DNA from: Trichostrongylus colubriformis
Taxonomy: Eukaryota > Nematoda > Chromadorea > Rhabditida > Trichostrongylidae
Length of the DNA stretch: 64,000 nt
Assembly: GCA_963978905.1 (NCBI GenBank)
Contig: OZ022259.1
Coordinates: 26,324,068-26,388,067, forward strand
Direction: 5' to 3'
In this document: one piece after another, positions 21,065 through 32,078 of the stretch
Numbering within the stretch: position 1 is the stretch's first letter
How the letters are laid out: every line of letters starts with the position of its first letter
Notes under the pieces: generated by a model
Databases searched by the model: none
What the model was told of the DNA's origin: nothing
What the model saw: only the letters and a program-made list of their open reading frames with translations
Made by a program: the position numbers and the translations under genes

Positions 21065-21830
21065 CAGCTTGGATGAGCGCTTTTTCACCGGGAATTCGCC
21101 ATAGATAGCCTTCTTAGGCCCAGGACTACCATGTAAGTGACTTCTTGTAGGGATTCCTCCATTACCATATTACCCCTAATGATGTCTTTATGTATTGATG
21201 ATGTCAATGTATCGCGGGCGATCCATGATTGAAATAAGATTTAAAGGCATCAGGAGGGTTAATGGAGCGTTGGAAGAGATTTTTCCCCAAAATGGATGCG
21301 CATACCTCCTGTTTCTTATTGGGTCGGAGTGAGCCAGCGAATGGAAGATGCCGTCTTTGTATAGGCTGTGTCAGCCGTCGTTCTTCATCCTTAGGTGCTG
21401 GAGATCAGGGAGTTCAACTCGTAAACCTGACTCTCGTGGTGACGTTATTCCTCCCCCTGGACACTCAGTTCTCGTAGCAGCTGCTCTAAAAGCAGTGGTA
21501 TGGATAGTGAGAGCCGAATATCAAGAGATGATTGAATACAAACGTTCAGGTGTATACTAGTAGTACGAAAGTAAAAAAAACGGAATGGAACAGTGAAAAA
21601 CCTGAAATGAATATCCCTTCCTCTTCGCTGACTCCAAAAGGAGACGGGCTCTGCTATTGGTGGGGGCGGGCTGAGTTAGAACAAGTGGCAGCTGTTGAAG
21701 AAGACGGCTAGTATAAAGCCTGGGAGCGCTCTTCCTCACCGGAAATTCCGCCGCATATGGTCTTCCTAGACCAGTAGCTTTCATTTGAATGACACTTAGG
21801 AGCTATTCACACCACTCCTACTACTGTCTT
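21065..21830 (+). repeat. Two diverged copies of a dispersed ~100-bp repeat
   Basis: Copies at ~21,070-21,175 and ~21,725-21,830 share GAGCGCT, TTTCACCGGGAATTC-like and TTCTTAGGCC/TTCCTAGACC blocks in the same order. Both are noncoding. Confidence 0.45.
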
Positions 21831-21910
21831 TAGGAATTTCTCGATTTCTGACTATCATTGATGCCTGAGAGCGATTCCGTGTTTGTTGAAGAATTCCCAG
21901 TGTTTTCCAG

Positions 21911-22127
21911 GTCATCCAGCAACTGCGTGTTTCCTGGATACGGTATGAGGACGCTGTGTGAGCTTGCTTCATACGATGACTTCGACAAAAATCATCATTG
22001 GGACCGTTGTGGGAATATCATGGACTGCTTTGCATGCTACTTGACTGGTTCAAAGGGAGTGCTGATGAGTGAATCGAACGCCTACTGCTGGGGATACTCG
22101 ACAGGATTACAATGGAATAGTGAAATT
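21911..22127 (+). CDS. SHPK: SHPK-like kinase, middle exon
   Basis: 217 bp between acceptor TGTTTTCCAG and donor GTGAGTTG. It encodes GYGMRTLCEL, then WDRCGNIMDCFACYLTG and ESNAYCWGYST. The order G-[FY]-G, D-x-x-G-T-I-x-D-like, then N-A-x-x-W-G-Y is that of sedoheptulokinases, not of xylulokinase or glycerol kinase. It ends in phase 0, matching the next exon. Confidence 0.82.
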
Positions 22128-23344
22128 GTGAGTTGAATCGGGGAGAAGACCCGTTGTGAAATGTGGTCATGCAAAAAAAGATAAAGTCAGTATAGAAAGT
22201 GTCTTCAACATCGATTCAAAGCAACAGAGAGGGGGGCGAGGAGAGAAAGCGTATAACGAGGCATTATCCTCTGTGAACGAACAATCGAACTCAAAAAAGT
22301 TTGAGAAACGCGTCCTTGTGACGCTATGGCGCAGTTAGCACCCTTCACCTCGAACTGCACGCATCAGGCGGACCGACGCCACTGTCAATTGATGTAGCGT
22401 AGGGCGGAACTGATTCAATTCATCTATGTATTCTTCCACGAACAACACAATGGGACGTGGGAAACATACAATGGGAAGCGAGCACATATAATGCCATCGA
22501 TGTAAATAACAGTGATTTTAGTTATACTAGTTACTTCCTGATTAAAATCAGATGCGCCGTCCAGTCAAGTTTCAGTTCATTGAATCAGCCGTTGCATAAC
22601 CCAACGAAGAAGGCAAGTTCCTCAAGTGGGACGCCAGGCGATCCTGGGAGATGGAAGCGTTTCGCCATTTGACAAAAATCACAATTCAAAGAGTTCCATG
22701 GCTTAACATCCGAACCAGAAACGAACTCTCCAATGCCGAATGGTGGGTCTATAGCGAAGTATGCGAAAAGGTTGCCTTTCGAGGTACCGATGGTGAGAGA
22801 TAAATCGAAGAGGTCACGCGATTTCAAACGGTTCTCGCCTGTGCTAGCATTGAAAAGTAATCTGAGATGAAGCGATTGCCGCCTAAACGCTTGTTCATGA
22901 TGATACTAAGCTTGTGAAACAGCACACAGCAACAAACAAGAGAAACAATAAAAAGGGAAATAAGCGAAATTTTTAAAAAAAAATTCAAGCGACTCACACT
23001 CCACGTCTTGGCGAGGTTTCGTATGTGCAACTAGCGAATTGCAAGCCACCGTAAGCCCAGGAGTTCCCCTCCCGGTGTTTTTAGATAAATAAATTAATTA
23101 TAGAGCTTACATACTTCTCTTTGAAATGTTCATGATGTATCTTCTATAACGTAATAGTATTAAATGATCATGCTATATGTATAGGATTCAGTGCTCTTAA
23201 AGATTTAGCGTTTCAAGAGCACTCAACCAAAAATTATCGGATGAGGCTTTGAGATAGCAGACAATACAAGTTTGTGGAACTAATTATATATATTCGCCAG
23301 AGATTTTTCCGCTCTATGGAAAGGGATGTTCGGTTTTAGTTTAT

Positions 23345-24640
23345 TAGGACACGGCTGATTTTCAGGCTGACTAAGGGGCAGGTCCAGTCGACACATTGAC
23401 CAAACCGACAAGTAATCGAAAAGCTACATTTCACTTCAGGAAAATCAACCGATCATGTGTATCGTGCTTAGCGCCGACCTCTTTTATAAGTTCACCGAAT
23501 TGTGCTTGAAAAGTCGCGTCGAAACTTTCATCTAAATACCTCTTTCCAAAAGCATTCACATTCATTTAAAATGAAGTTTTTAGCTTAAAACTCCATGTTC
23601 AGCAATGCTTTATAAACCATTTGAAAGGATTTTTCTGTTCCATCAGAAAGTTTTGATCTTGTTTCGGCTGCAGTTCAGATTGAATTCCAACGGGAGACGA
23701 GCGATAGGATCGTGGATCGCCGCGCGCGGCAAATTTCGGACGACTCCGATAACATGCATATACTTGTATAATCATGTAGATAGCATACATATACCTGTAT
23801 GTTCGTGTGAAACTAACGGTACTATTCAGCAATCAGCACGCTGTCACCCTCACCCTCCCCTAATTACAGTAACATCTTTTTTTTTCGTTTATACAAGCTG
23901 GGTAGGGGGGGGGTATGAGCGTTAGGATCCTGAATAGCCGCGCCCAGCAATTTTCGGGCGACTTTGAAATGTGGTACGATGCCCGTGGTTTCGCACTGAC
24001 GCGTTATTATTTTGCCTCTATTGTCGCTTTTTCGAACAGCCCGTTGTCTCTTCTAGTCGGTTTCGCTAATTAAGGTTTATGATTGGGTGTCACCCACCCA
24101 ACGTTTGAACACAGGGCAATGCAACGTATGAGGCGGAGGCGCAACATTGCCGTCCCATTGCAAAGCTGCGTCACGAATACCGTACCACGCCACCTTGAAG
24201 TCGTCCGAAATTCGCCGCGCGCGGTGATCCACGATCCTAACGCACCACACCCAATTTCAACACTATGTAACAGGGATGCAGATGATATTCTTTTACAAAT
24301 TATTTTTTCATTAGAAAGTTGAGGAATCCTGTCAGTGATGTCTCCCCGTATTACTCACAATCACTTCTTGACATTTCACCACTCCTTCAGCGGAGCAGTT
24401 GAAAATTTTTGTAGCCGATTCGACGAAATCTTCAAATCACTGAGTTGTGGCGAAAAACCAAATTTCGAGTCAATGAAACTCATAGAAAAGGTCGCGGCTG
24501 AGTACGAGATACATAACTGATTGGTTTTCCCGGGTGAAAGGTAATGTTTCACTTAATCGCCGATATGTCAGTTTTTGTCGACTGGACCAACTACTTGGCC
24601 AACCTGAAAATCAGCCCCGTTTTGACCAAAGAAGAAATTA
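23345..24640. repeat. Non-autonomous element with ~75-150-bp inverted ends
   Basis: GGCTGATTTTCAGG...GGTCCAGTCGACA at 23,355-23,400 matches the reverse complement of 24,574-24,620. Similarity continues more weakly inward. Confidence 0.45.
23700..24245. repeat. Inner inverted repeat (TAGGATCGTGGATC...)
   Basis: 23,703-23,746 and the reverse complement of 24,198-24,241 share TAGGATCGTGGATC, CCGCGCGCGGC and AATTTCGGACGACT blocks. A third, direct, diverged copy lies at ~23,925-23,972. MITE-like. Confidence 0.55.
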
Positions 24641-25131
24641 AGGATGTCATTCCGTAGAGCGAAGAAATCTCTTCCGAATGATTTACGCTTGCTGCACAAA
24701 CCTTAATTTTGTAGGGGAAACTTTGGCTTGAAAAAAAAGCGGCATTACTTATAGAATGACCCAATAAGTGGTTGAGGGATATAGTGAGAGAACTGGAAGG
24801 TCGCATAGATGGGATACCTGCTACAATCATGGAATCCCAAGTAACTGGAGTTGCTCAGATCAAGGAACAGGGTCGGGCTCATTGCACCACGCGAACGCGT
24901 CAAGTGCCTTGCCAGTCCTGTTTTGGACTGTACTGCTCGCCAATGAGTGCGACCACGGAGTCGTCGCGCTACCTGACCTAGTTCGAATGTCGTGGTGCCT
25001 CTGCATCTGCCATCGTTCGGAGTTTGTCATTCTCCTCAAAGAAGGGGCTCATTGCACCAAAGAAAAAAATTCTGAGATAGGAAGTGTTTCATCAGTTTGC
25101 ATCAAAATGTTTCATAAATATTATTTTTTAG

Positions 25132-25315
25132 CTGCCATTCACTCCGAAATGGATAGAATTGCCGCAAATTGTGCGAACAGACGTCGGTGCGTTTACGAAA
25201 TTGGATGACTGCCGCTTGGTATCGTTGAACGGTATCCCAGTTGGTGTGGCAATAGCTGATCTTCATGGATCGATCTTATCAGTACGTGGACGCTACGAAG
25301 GAGCTGATCATGCTT
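25132..25315 (+). CDS. SHPK: SHPK-like kinase, exon with the G-x-A-x-x-D-L motif
   Basis: Follows acceptor TTATTTTTTAG. It encodes ELPQIVRTDVG and then GIPVGVAIADLHGSILS, corresponding to the conserved VGVALGDLQAS-type segment of sedoheptulokinase that leads into the ATP-binding half. Two donors are possible: GTAAGT after 25315, or GTACGT after 25281. The second keeps phase 0 and ends the homology in the right place, so the true exon end is uncertain. Confidence 0.75.
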
Positions 25316-25998
25316 GTAAGTGATGTGTCTGAACACAGCTACGTCTGTAAAATTGAGCACCGCGCATCGAAGAAACTGATGTGTGCGTCAGGACATTCAA
25401 GTTAAGTCAGGTCACGCGAGAGGAGGCAAGCACGTTTCTCGACGTGTGGTCAATTCTATACATATCCGGCAGGACACTTGGTACGCGGGGCAACGTGACC
25501 CAGTTCAAGTATTCTGACGCTCACCTCTCGTCAATCATTTTTTGCCTCTTCATCTTATTTACACCGTCCCATATCTCATTCACAATGGTCAGGTGTAAAT
25601 AAAAAAATATATGTGAAGCAATATAGCAACCACCATTAAATTTCGAACGAAGTACGGCATTACATGAAAATGGCCAGTGGTGCTGGGGATCAGTTGGAAT
25701 GGGCAAAGCATGGTACAAGAAGTAAGAAGCACACATGAACCAAGGTAAGTTCCGCCCTTCGTGGGCGGATCGTGCACCTATATTCCGGTCCTCGGATCGA
25801 AAGTTGTTTGTTTGGCTCGAAAATGTGGTCCAAACGTGGAAAAAGATGAATTGAAGACAGCCATCTCGATCATACTTGAAGCGAGCGGAGGCCTTCCACA
25901 GTGGGCGGAGCATGCAATCATTGGAAAATGCTGCATAAATTGTGGATCGTTTTTAAAATGATCTATAAATTTCTGAAATTTTCGTGCAGCAGTAAGCC
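25316..25998 (+). other. SHPK intron
   Basis: No recognisable element. AT-rich around 25,600-25,625. Minus-strand frames here have no supported function. Confidence 0.35.
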
Positions 25999-26210
25999 AT
26001 GGCCCAACTGGTTATTCGATATGATTCCAGATCTTATCATTGGTACGTCAAGTCAACTATGTTTCGTTGTATCGAATTCCATCGCGCTACCGGTGATGCC
26101 AATAACGACGCATATCTTTCCGTTCACGGATGGGCTTACATTGCTGGCGGCCGCATCAATGAATGGCGGAAACACGTTGGATGCTTTCATTGCGGTATGT
26201 TTCAGAGCCT
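25999..26210 (+). CDS. SHPK: SHPK-like kinase, exon with the S-L-N-G-G-N motif
   Basis: Encodes IPDLIIGTSSQL, THIFPFTDG and AAASMNGGNTLDAFIA, corresponding to the ISTSVQL and AASLNGGNVL motifs of sedoheptulokinase (phosphate- and sugar-binding part of the second FGGY domain). The left boundary is uncertain: TGCAG at 25985-25989 is the better acceptor but leaves the wrong phase. The donor GTGAGTG after 26210 leaves phase 1, which fits the next exon; GTATGT after 26194 would not. Confidence 0.75.
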
Positions 26211-26653
26211 GTGAGTGATTACAATCGGCTGACGGTACCCCCATAGCACCACATGTGTTTTGAGCATGTGTGCGCGGCGTATTTGAAGGACCTGGATTAA
26301 AATACTTAGGCGGTTTGAAAGAGTGCCTGTTTTATGGTGCGCGACAAGACGCTCGAATGCGACCAGGTTATGCGATAAGACGGCGACCGTACTGCTTAGC
26401 GCTCGGTCAATTCACGACGGGAGTAGAGGTGCACATGTCGCACGCACTGACGCAATTCGCATGGTGCGGTGACCCAATGCGACTGTCTTGTCGCGCACCA
26501 CCTTTCGCGTTTCATTTAGCTTGACGGTAGATATGGCTGCAACGAACACACAGCACTACGGTCGATTCGCGATTACATGAGATCACCCTGAAGTTGCCAT
26601 ATAATACCATATAATATAAGTAGAAAAATCAATATAAAATACATTACCATATA
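26211..26653 (+). other. SHPK intron with a hairpin MITE
   Basis: Contains the hairpin at 26336-26499 and an AT-rich stretch (26,600-26,650) into which the mariner inserted. Confidence 0.4.
26336..26499. repeat. 164-bp hairpin element (MITE-like)
   Basis: Begins GGTGCGCGACAAGAC and ends with its complement GTCTTGTCGCGCACC. Pairing continues inward with interruptions (TCGAATGCGACC versus GACCCAATGCGA). Confidence 0.65.
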
Positions 26654-27938
26654 CAGGGTGATCCGTAAATCGTGCAACAAAACTCAAGTATAATTTTTTT
26701 GTCTACAATTGGTTTTTTTCTAAAGCTTTGTATGTTAATACCTCTGTCAAGTCCTCCTCTATTTACCCTTGGTATTTGACCGCTCGCTGTCCTCTCCGCT
26801 ATCCGTGGTGCCCTAAACTCTAAAACATGCGCTAGTTGATAGCTGAGCGAAGTCAGACACACTCCAATGGATATCGCTCAGCTCTTGAATGTGAACAGCT
26901 TCAGTGTGTATAGTGTTTTGAAAAGAAACATCACAGGATGCCTTCCTTAATGCGGGCGCCTCGTGTGCTATGCCGCCTTAGAGCCCAGGAAGATTGCGAA
27001 GAAGCGGGTCGACCGCAATGCATGCATAGCTATAGGAAAAGTGGTCACCGACTTGGAAGCCCCTTGCATAACAAGGTGAAGAGTCGTCAGTCAACAACTA
27101 CACGTGTACCCTTGTAGGATGCAAAAGAGACACGGCTTAACAGAAGCGAGGAAGAAGGGCAAGAAGGAAAAGTGTGTGGCCCTAATGGTAAGGGCCGATC
27201 AAGGCGAGCATCTGAGGACTGTGTTCACCGACGAGAAAATTTTCACCGTGGAACAGACCTACAATGCTCAAAATAAGAGAGTGCTCGCTCGAACTTCAAA
27301 GGAAGCCGATGAGGTCGGACGGAATGTCTATCGGAAGCAGAACCCAAATCTGTTGTGGTTTGGGCGGGGGTGTCAGCTATCAGGCGTACTCCGCTGGTTT
27401 TTGTCGAAAAGGGAACCAAGCCGGAGGCCGGAACTTACTTGAAGGAAGTTCTTATGAAGTACCTGCTACCCTGATCCACTGGACATTTCACAGGAGTAAT
27501 AGACTTTTCAACAAAACGGCGCTCCTGCACACAGAGCCAAATGCGTTCAGGACTGGTGCCGTACCAATCTTCCAACTTACGTATCCTCGAAGGATGACCC
27601 ACTTGTTCACGGATCTCAGCGTTATGAACTTTTCTATCTGAGGCAGCTTGGAGTAGAAGGTTTGCTCTCAACAAAGGAACAATTTGAAGGAACTGAAGTC
27701 ATCGCTCAAGGAAGCTTGGAAAATATATATTACAAGAGACGATTCGGGCCGTAGTAGAGGCACATCCCAAGCGTTTGAGGGCAGTCATTGCAGCAAAATG
27801 AGGGCACATCGAATAGCCATTGCTGATCGTAATAGATGAAGATTTCAATAAAGTTTGTGTACAATTATTTGAAATAAAATCGATTCTGAGGAAAGTTATG
27901 CGGTAAAAACGGTGTTGCATCATTTATGGGTCACCCTG
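26654..27938 (+). mobile_element. Degenerate Tc1/mariner element, 1.29 kb
   Basis: Terminal inverted repeats CAGGGTGATCCGTAAA and (reverse complement) CAGGGTGACCCATAAA, each bordered by a TA dinucleotide (26652-26653, 27939-27940), the target duplication of this superfamily. The interior has transposase similarity in plus orientation. It lies in an SHPK intron. Confidence 0.8.
26860..27820 (+). pseudogene. Mariner transposase remnant
   Basis: Pieces in different frames read as a mariner transposase: VFTDEKIFTVEQTYNAQNKR (first catalytic Asp region), a NLLWFG segment, VQDW/TNLPTYVSSKD-like text near 27,560 and VVEAHPKRLRAVIAAK near the C-terminus. Several frameshifts and stops separate them, and the second catalytic region is damaged, so it cannot be active. 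Confidence 0.75.
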
Positions 27939-28305
27939 TAATATCATTAGAAGAAATAATATAAAATATAAAAATAATGTATAAACATAATAATAAATGA
28001 ATAATATAATATAAAATATACCAATCAAAAATCGGTCTGCTGAAAAATTGTTCGGAGTTCGCTATTCAAAGATTGGGCAATTCGTTGAAAAACACGCCTG
28101 TGTAGCGCTATTACGGTTCTATGAATGAAATATGAAGGAGATGAAAAATCCAAAGTCCACACTAACTTGCTGGCATGGCGTCACGTGGCAACTAGCGAAG
28201 TGCAAGTCACTACAGATCCCTTACCGTAATCCAAAATTGCCGCTTCCGGTGCCTTTGAGTTGCAGAGGAGTGGTCAGTGTATATCTTCTTCATGTTGACC
28301 TGCAG
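27939..28305 (+). other. SHPK intron, AT-rich then unassigned
   Basis: 27,941-28,020 is low-complexity AT-rich sequence (ATAATATAAAATATA). No element is recognised after that. Confidence 0.4.
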
Positions 28306-28407
28306 ATCAAAATATTCAGAGTATCCAGCGATGGTCTGAAGAGGCCACAGATGCTAAGAGCACGAGCTCTGCCAATATATCACGTATCCTGTCAGAATTG
28401 GACAAGG
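28306..28407 (+). CDS. SHPK: SHPK-like kinase, small exon
   Basis: 102 bp between acceptor CCTGCAG and donor GTGAGTG, phase 1 in and phase 1 out. It encodes 33 codons with IQRWSEEATDAK and SRILSELDK, placed like the QWMADLG...V-S-x-M helix region that follows the N-G-G-N motif in sedoheptulokinase. Sequence similarity alone is weak; the fit of phases on both sides supports it. Confidence 0.6.
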
Positions 28408-28545
28408 GTGAGTGAAGTGTGTTTTGCATTGCTTTGCAGCCCACGGACCACTCAAGCTAGTTTGCTGTTTCGCGCCTGCTCCTCTCAACTCAGGAATGCC
28501 CAATACCCAACGCTTATATGTTATCGCGAACAGGGATTCTTACAG

Positions 28546-28686
28546 CTTCATCGCAGCTCAACAATTCACAAGACGACGTGCCCAAAATAACTCCGTTGTT
28601 CACCGCTGAGCGAGGTTCACAGGATACTGGAGTGGAGATTTGTGGTCTCAAGTCGAATACTACTCTCATACAGGTCAGCTCACAAT
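28546..28686 (+). CDS. SHPK: SHPK-like kinase, last recognisable exon
   Basis: Follows acceptor TTCTTACAG. It encodes VPKITPLFTAERGS and EICGLKSNTTLIQ, corresponding to the I-T-P-x-x-x-G-E-R segment of sedoheptulokinases. The donor is GTATGT after 28686 (phase 1), or the weaker GTCAGC after 28673. The remaining C-terminal part (helices and the glycine-rich G-S-G ATP-binding motif) is absent: the tRNA array starts about 100 bp further on and no later exon is seen in the window. Confidence 0.75.
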
Positions 28687-28933
28687 GTATGTATACCGGA
28701 GAAGGACCGCTTTCCTTCCTTACCCCTCCCATCTTCTATGGGGACAACGATAAGACGGCCAGATCTGCCCGTTGCATTTCTTTTTCCTTCACGTGTTTTC
28801 TTCATGGAAAGAGAGCAGTTTCGGTCTGCTCTGACGTTCGTACTTGAGTCCTTCTTGATTATTGGGAGACTTTTAAGAGCTCGCTGTCTCTTGAAACATT
28901 TTGATGAGTCTGACCGCTGTATGCAAAAAGTTT

Positions 28934-29006
28934 CGACCACGGCAGGATTCGAACCTGCAATCTTCTGCTCCGTAGGCAGACGCGTTATCCATTGCGCCAC
29001 GCGGCC
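28934..29006 (-). tRNA. tRNA-Arg(ACG) copy 1
   Basis: Canonical; T5. Spacer to its left is the most diverged of the array. Confidence 0.92.
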
Positions 29007-29191
29007 ATGTTGAAGGGGACCCTGCGTTTTAGTGACAATTCTCGAGTTTTCTTCAATGGAAAAAGAGGAGTCTCGTTCTGCTATGGCACTCGAACTTGAG
29101 TCCTTCTTGACTACTGGATGACTTTTAAGAGCGCGCTGTTTAAGAGCGCGCTGACTTATTGATGAGTCTGACCGTTGTATGCAAAAAGTTT

Positions 29192-29264
29192 CGACCACGG
29201 CAGGATTCGAACCTGCAATCTTCTGCTCCGTAGGCAGACGCGTTATCCTTTGCGCCACGCGTCC
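29192..29264 (-). tRNA. tRNA-Arg(ACG) copy 2
   Basis: A3; T5. Confidence 0.65.
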
Positions 29265-29443
29265 ATGATGAAATGCACCCTGCGTTTTAGTGACAATTCT
29301 CGAGTTTTCTTCAATGGAAAAAGAGGACTCTCGATCTGCTATGGCACTCGAATTTGAGTCCTTCTTGACTACTGGAAGACTTTTAAGAGCGCGCTGTCTG
29401 TTGAAACTTATTGATGAGTCTGACCGTTGTATGCAATAAGTTT

Positions 29444-29516
29444 CGACCACGGCAGGATTCGAACCTGCAATCTTCTGCTCCGTAGGCAGACGCGTTATCC
29501 ATTGCGCCACGCGGCC
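29444..29516 (-). tRNA. tRNA-Arg(ACG) copy 3
   Basis: T-less, canonical body. Confidence 0.85.
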
Positions 29517-29701
29517 ATGTTGAAGGGGACCCTGCGTTTTAGTGACAATTCTCGAGTTTTCTTCAATGGAAAAAGAGGAGTCTCGATCTGCTATGGCACT
29601 CGAACTTGAGTCCTTCTTGACTACTGGATGACTTTTAAGAGCGCGCTGTTTAAGAGCGCGCTGACTTATTGATGAGTCTGACCGTTGTATGCAAAAAGTT
29701 T

Positions 29702-29774
29702 CGACCACGGCAGGATTCGAACCTGCAATCTTCTGCTCCGTAGGCAGACGCGTTATCCACTGCGCCACGCGGCC
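29702..29774 (-). tRNA. tRNA-Arg(ACG) copy 4
   Basis: G15; T5. Confidence 0.88.
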
Positions 29775-29959
29775 ATGTTGAAGGGGACCCTGCGTTTTAG
29801 TGACAATTCTCGAGTTTTCTTCAATGGAAAAAGAGGAGTCTCGTTCTGCTATGGCACTCGAACTTGAGTCCTTCTTGACTACTGGATGACTTTTAAGAGC
29901 GCGCTGTTTAAGAGCGCGCTGACTTATTGATGAGTCTGACCGTTGTATGCAAAAAGTTT

Positions 29960-30032
29960 CGACCACGGCAGGATTCGAACCTGCAATCTTCTGCTCCGTA
30001 GGCAGACGCGTTATCCTTTGCGCCACGCGTCC
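29960..30032 (-). tRNA. tRNA-Arg(ACG) copy 5
   Basis: A3; T5. Confidence 0.65.
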
Positions 30033-30211
30033 ATGATGAAATGCACCCTGCGTTTTAGTGACAATTCTCGAGTTTTCTTCAATGGAAAAAGAGGACTCTC
30101 GATCTGCTATGGCACTCGAATTTGAGTCCTTCTTGACTACTGGAAGACTTTTAAGAGCGCGCTGTCTGTTGAAACTTATTGATGAGTCTGACCGTTGTAT
30201 GCAATAAGTTT

Positions 30212-30284
30212 CGACCACGGCAGGATTCGAACCTGCAATCTTCTGCTCCGTAGGCAGACGCGTTATCCATTGCGCCACGCGGCC
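30212..30284 (-). tRNA. tRNA-Arg(ACG) copy 6
   Basis: T-less. Confidence 0.85.
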
Positions 30285-30469
30285 ATGTTGAAGGGGACCC
30301 TGCGTTTTAGTGACAATTCTCGAGTTTTCTTCAATGGAAAAAGAGGAGTCTCGATCTGCTATGGCACTCGAACTTGAGTCCTTCTTGACTACTGGATGAC
30401 TTTTAAGAGCGCGCTGTTTAAGAGCGCGCTGACTTATTGATGAGTCTGACCGTTGTATGCAAAAAGTTT

Positions 30470-30542
30470 CGACCACGGCAGGATTCGAACCTGCAATCTT
30501 CTGCTCCGTAGGCAGACGCGTTATCCACTGCGCCACGCGGCC
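30470..30542 (-). tRNA. tRNA-Arg(ACG) copy 7
   Basis: G15; T5. Confidence 0.88.
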
Positions 30543-30727
30543 ATGTTGAAGGGGACCCTGCGTTTTAGTGACAATTCTCGAGTTTTCTTCAATGGAAAAA
30601 GAGGAGTCTCGTTCTGCTATGGCACTCGAACTTGAGTCCTTCTTGACTACTGGATGACTTTTAAGAGCGCGCTGTTTAAGAGCGCGCTGACTTATTGATG
30701 AGTCTGACCGTTGTATGCAAAAAGTTT

Positions 30728-30800
30728 CGACCACGGCAGGATTCGAACCTGCAATCTTCTGCTCCGTAGGCAGACGCGTTATCCTTTGCGCCACGCGTCC
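30728..30800 (-). tRNA. tRNA-Arg(ACG) copy 8
   Basis: A3; T5. Confidence 0.65.
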
Positions 30801-30979
30801 ATGATGAAATGCACCCTGCGTTTTAGTGACAATTCTCGAGTTTTCTTCAATGGAAAAAGAGGACTCTCGATCTGCTATGGCACTCGAATTTGAGTCCTTC
30901 TTGACTACTGGAAGACTTTTAAGAGCGCGCTGTCTGTTGAAACTTATTGATGAGTCTGACCGTTGTATGCAATAAGTTT

Positions 30980-31052
30980 CGACCACGGCAGGATTCGAAC
31001 CTGCAATCTTCTGCTCCGTAGGCAGACGCGTTATCCATTGCGCCACGCGGCC
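30980..31052 (-). tRNA. tRNA-Arg(ACG) copy 9
   Basis: T-less. Confidence 0.85.
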
Positions 31053-31237
31053 ATGTTGAAGGGGACCCTGCGTTTTAGTGACAATTCTCGAGTTTTCTTC
31101 AATGGAAAAAGAGGAGTCTCGATCTGCTATGGCACTCGAACTTGAGTCCTTCTTGACTACTGGATGACTTTTAAGAGCGCGCTGTTTAAGAGCGCGCTGA
31201 CTTATTGATGAGTCTGACCGTTGTATGCAAAAAGTTT

Positions 31238-31310
31238 CGACCACGGCAGGATTCGAACCTGCAATCTTCTGCTCCGTAGGCAGACGCGTTATCCATTGCG
31301 CCACGCGGCC
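31238..31310 (-). tRNA. tRNA-Arg(ACG) copy 10
   Basis: Canonical; T5. Confidence 0.92.
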
Positions 31311-31495
31311 ATGTTGAAGTGGACCCTGCGTTTTAGTGACAATTCTCGAGTTTTCTTCAATGGAAAAAGAGGAGTCTCGATCTGCTATGGCACTCGAACT
31401 TGAGTCCTTCTCGACTACTGGAAGACTTTTAAGAGCGCGCTGTTTAAGAGCGCGCTGACTTATTGATGAGTCTGGACGTTATATGCAAAAAGTTT

Positions 31496-31568
31496 CGACC
31501 ACGGCAAGATTCGAACCTGCAATCTTCTGCTACGTAGGCAGACGCGTTATCCATTGCGCCACGCGGCC
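31496..31568 (-). tRNA. tRNA-Arg(ACG) copy 11
   Basis: U37 + U62; T5. Confidence 0.65.
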
Positions 31569-31753
31569 ATGATGAAATGCACCCTGCGTTTTAGTGACAA
31601 TTCTCGAGTTTTCTTCAATGGAAAAAGAGGAGTCTCGATCTGCTATGGCACTCGAACTTGAAACCTTCTTGAATATTGAGCGACTTTTAAGAGCGCGCTG
31701 TTTAAGAGCGCGCTGATTTATTTATGAGTCTGACCGTTGTATGCAAAAAGTTT

Positions 31754-31826
31754 CGACCACGGCAAGATTCGAACCTGCAATCTTCTGCTACGTAGGCAGA
31801 CGCGTTATCCATTGCGCCACGCGGCC
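31754..31826 (-). tRNA. tRNA-Arg(ACG) copy 12
   Basis: U37 + U62; T5. First unit of 5,109-bp repeat 1. Confidence 0.65.
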
Positions 31827-32005
31827 ATGATGAAATGCACCCTGCGTTTTAGTGACAATTCTCGAGTTTTCTTCAATGGAAAAAGAGGACTCTCGATCTG
31901 CTATGGCACTCGAATTTGAGTCCTTCTTGACTACTGGAAGACTTTTAAGAGCGCGCTGTCTGTTGAAACTTATTGATGAGTCTGACCGTTGTATGCAATA
32001 AGTTT

Positions 32006-32078
32006 CGACCACGGCAGGATTCGAACCTGCAATCTTCTGCTCCGTAGGCAGACGCGTTATCCATTGCGCCACGCGGCC
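32006..32078 (-). tRNA. tRNA-Arg(ACG) copy 13
   Basis: T-less. Confidence 0.85.

Larger units (their letters stand above)
19361..21910 (+). other. SHPK intron with repeats; one exon apparently missing
   Basis: Between the exons ending at 19360 and starting at 21911, the family usually has a segment with a W-x-D-x-R motif; I could not locate it. The interval holds an imperfect inverted-repeat element (20072-20291) and two diverged copies of a ~100-bp repeat (about 21,065-21,170 and 21,725-21,830). Confidence 0.4.
22128..25131 (+). other. Large SHPK intron with nested inverted repeats
   Basis: 3.0-kb intron. It carries a pair of inverted repeats at ~23,345-23,450 and ~24,540-24,640, and inside it a second pair at 23,700-23,746 and 24,198-24,245. 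Minus-strand frames at 22,585-23,030 and a plus frame at 24,395-24,520 look partly protein-like but cannot be assigned. Confidence 0.45.

Noticed and set aside
19361..21910. Candidate for the missing SHPK W-x-D-x-R exon
   Set aside because: Several acceptor-donor pairs were tried (for example 19,470-19,560) but gave stops or no similarity.
22585..23030. Minus-strand frames with LFDLSLTIGTSKGNLFAYF
   Set aside because: Looks partly protein-like and could be a nested exon, but I found no consistent splice model or known family.
24395..24520. Plus-strand frame with FCSRFDEIFKSLSCGEKPNF
   Set aside because: Possibly a captured or decayed exon inside a repeat; too short and without splice partners to annotate.
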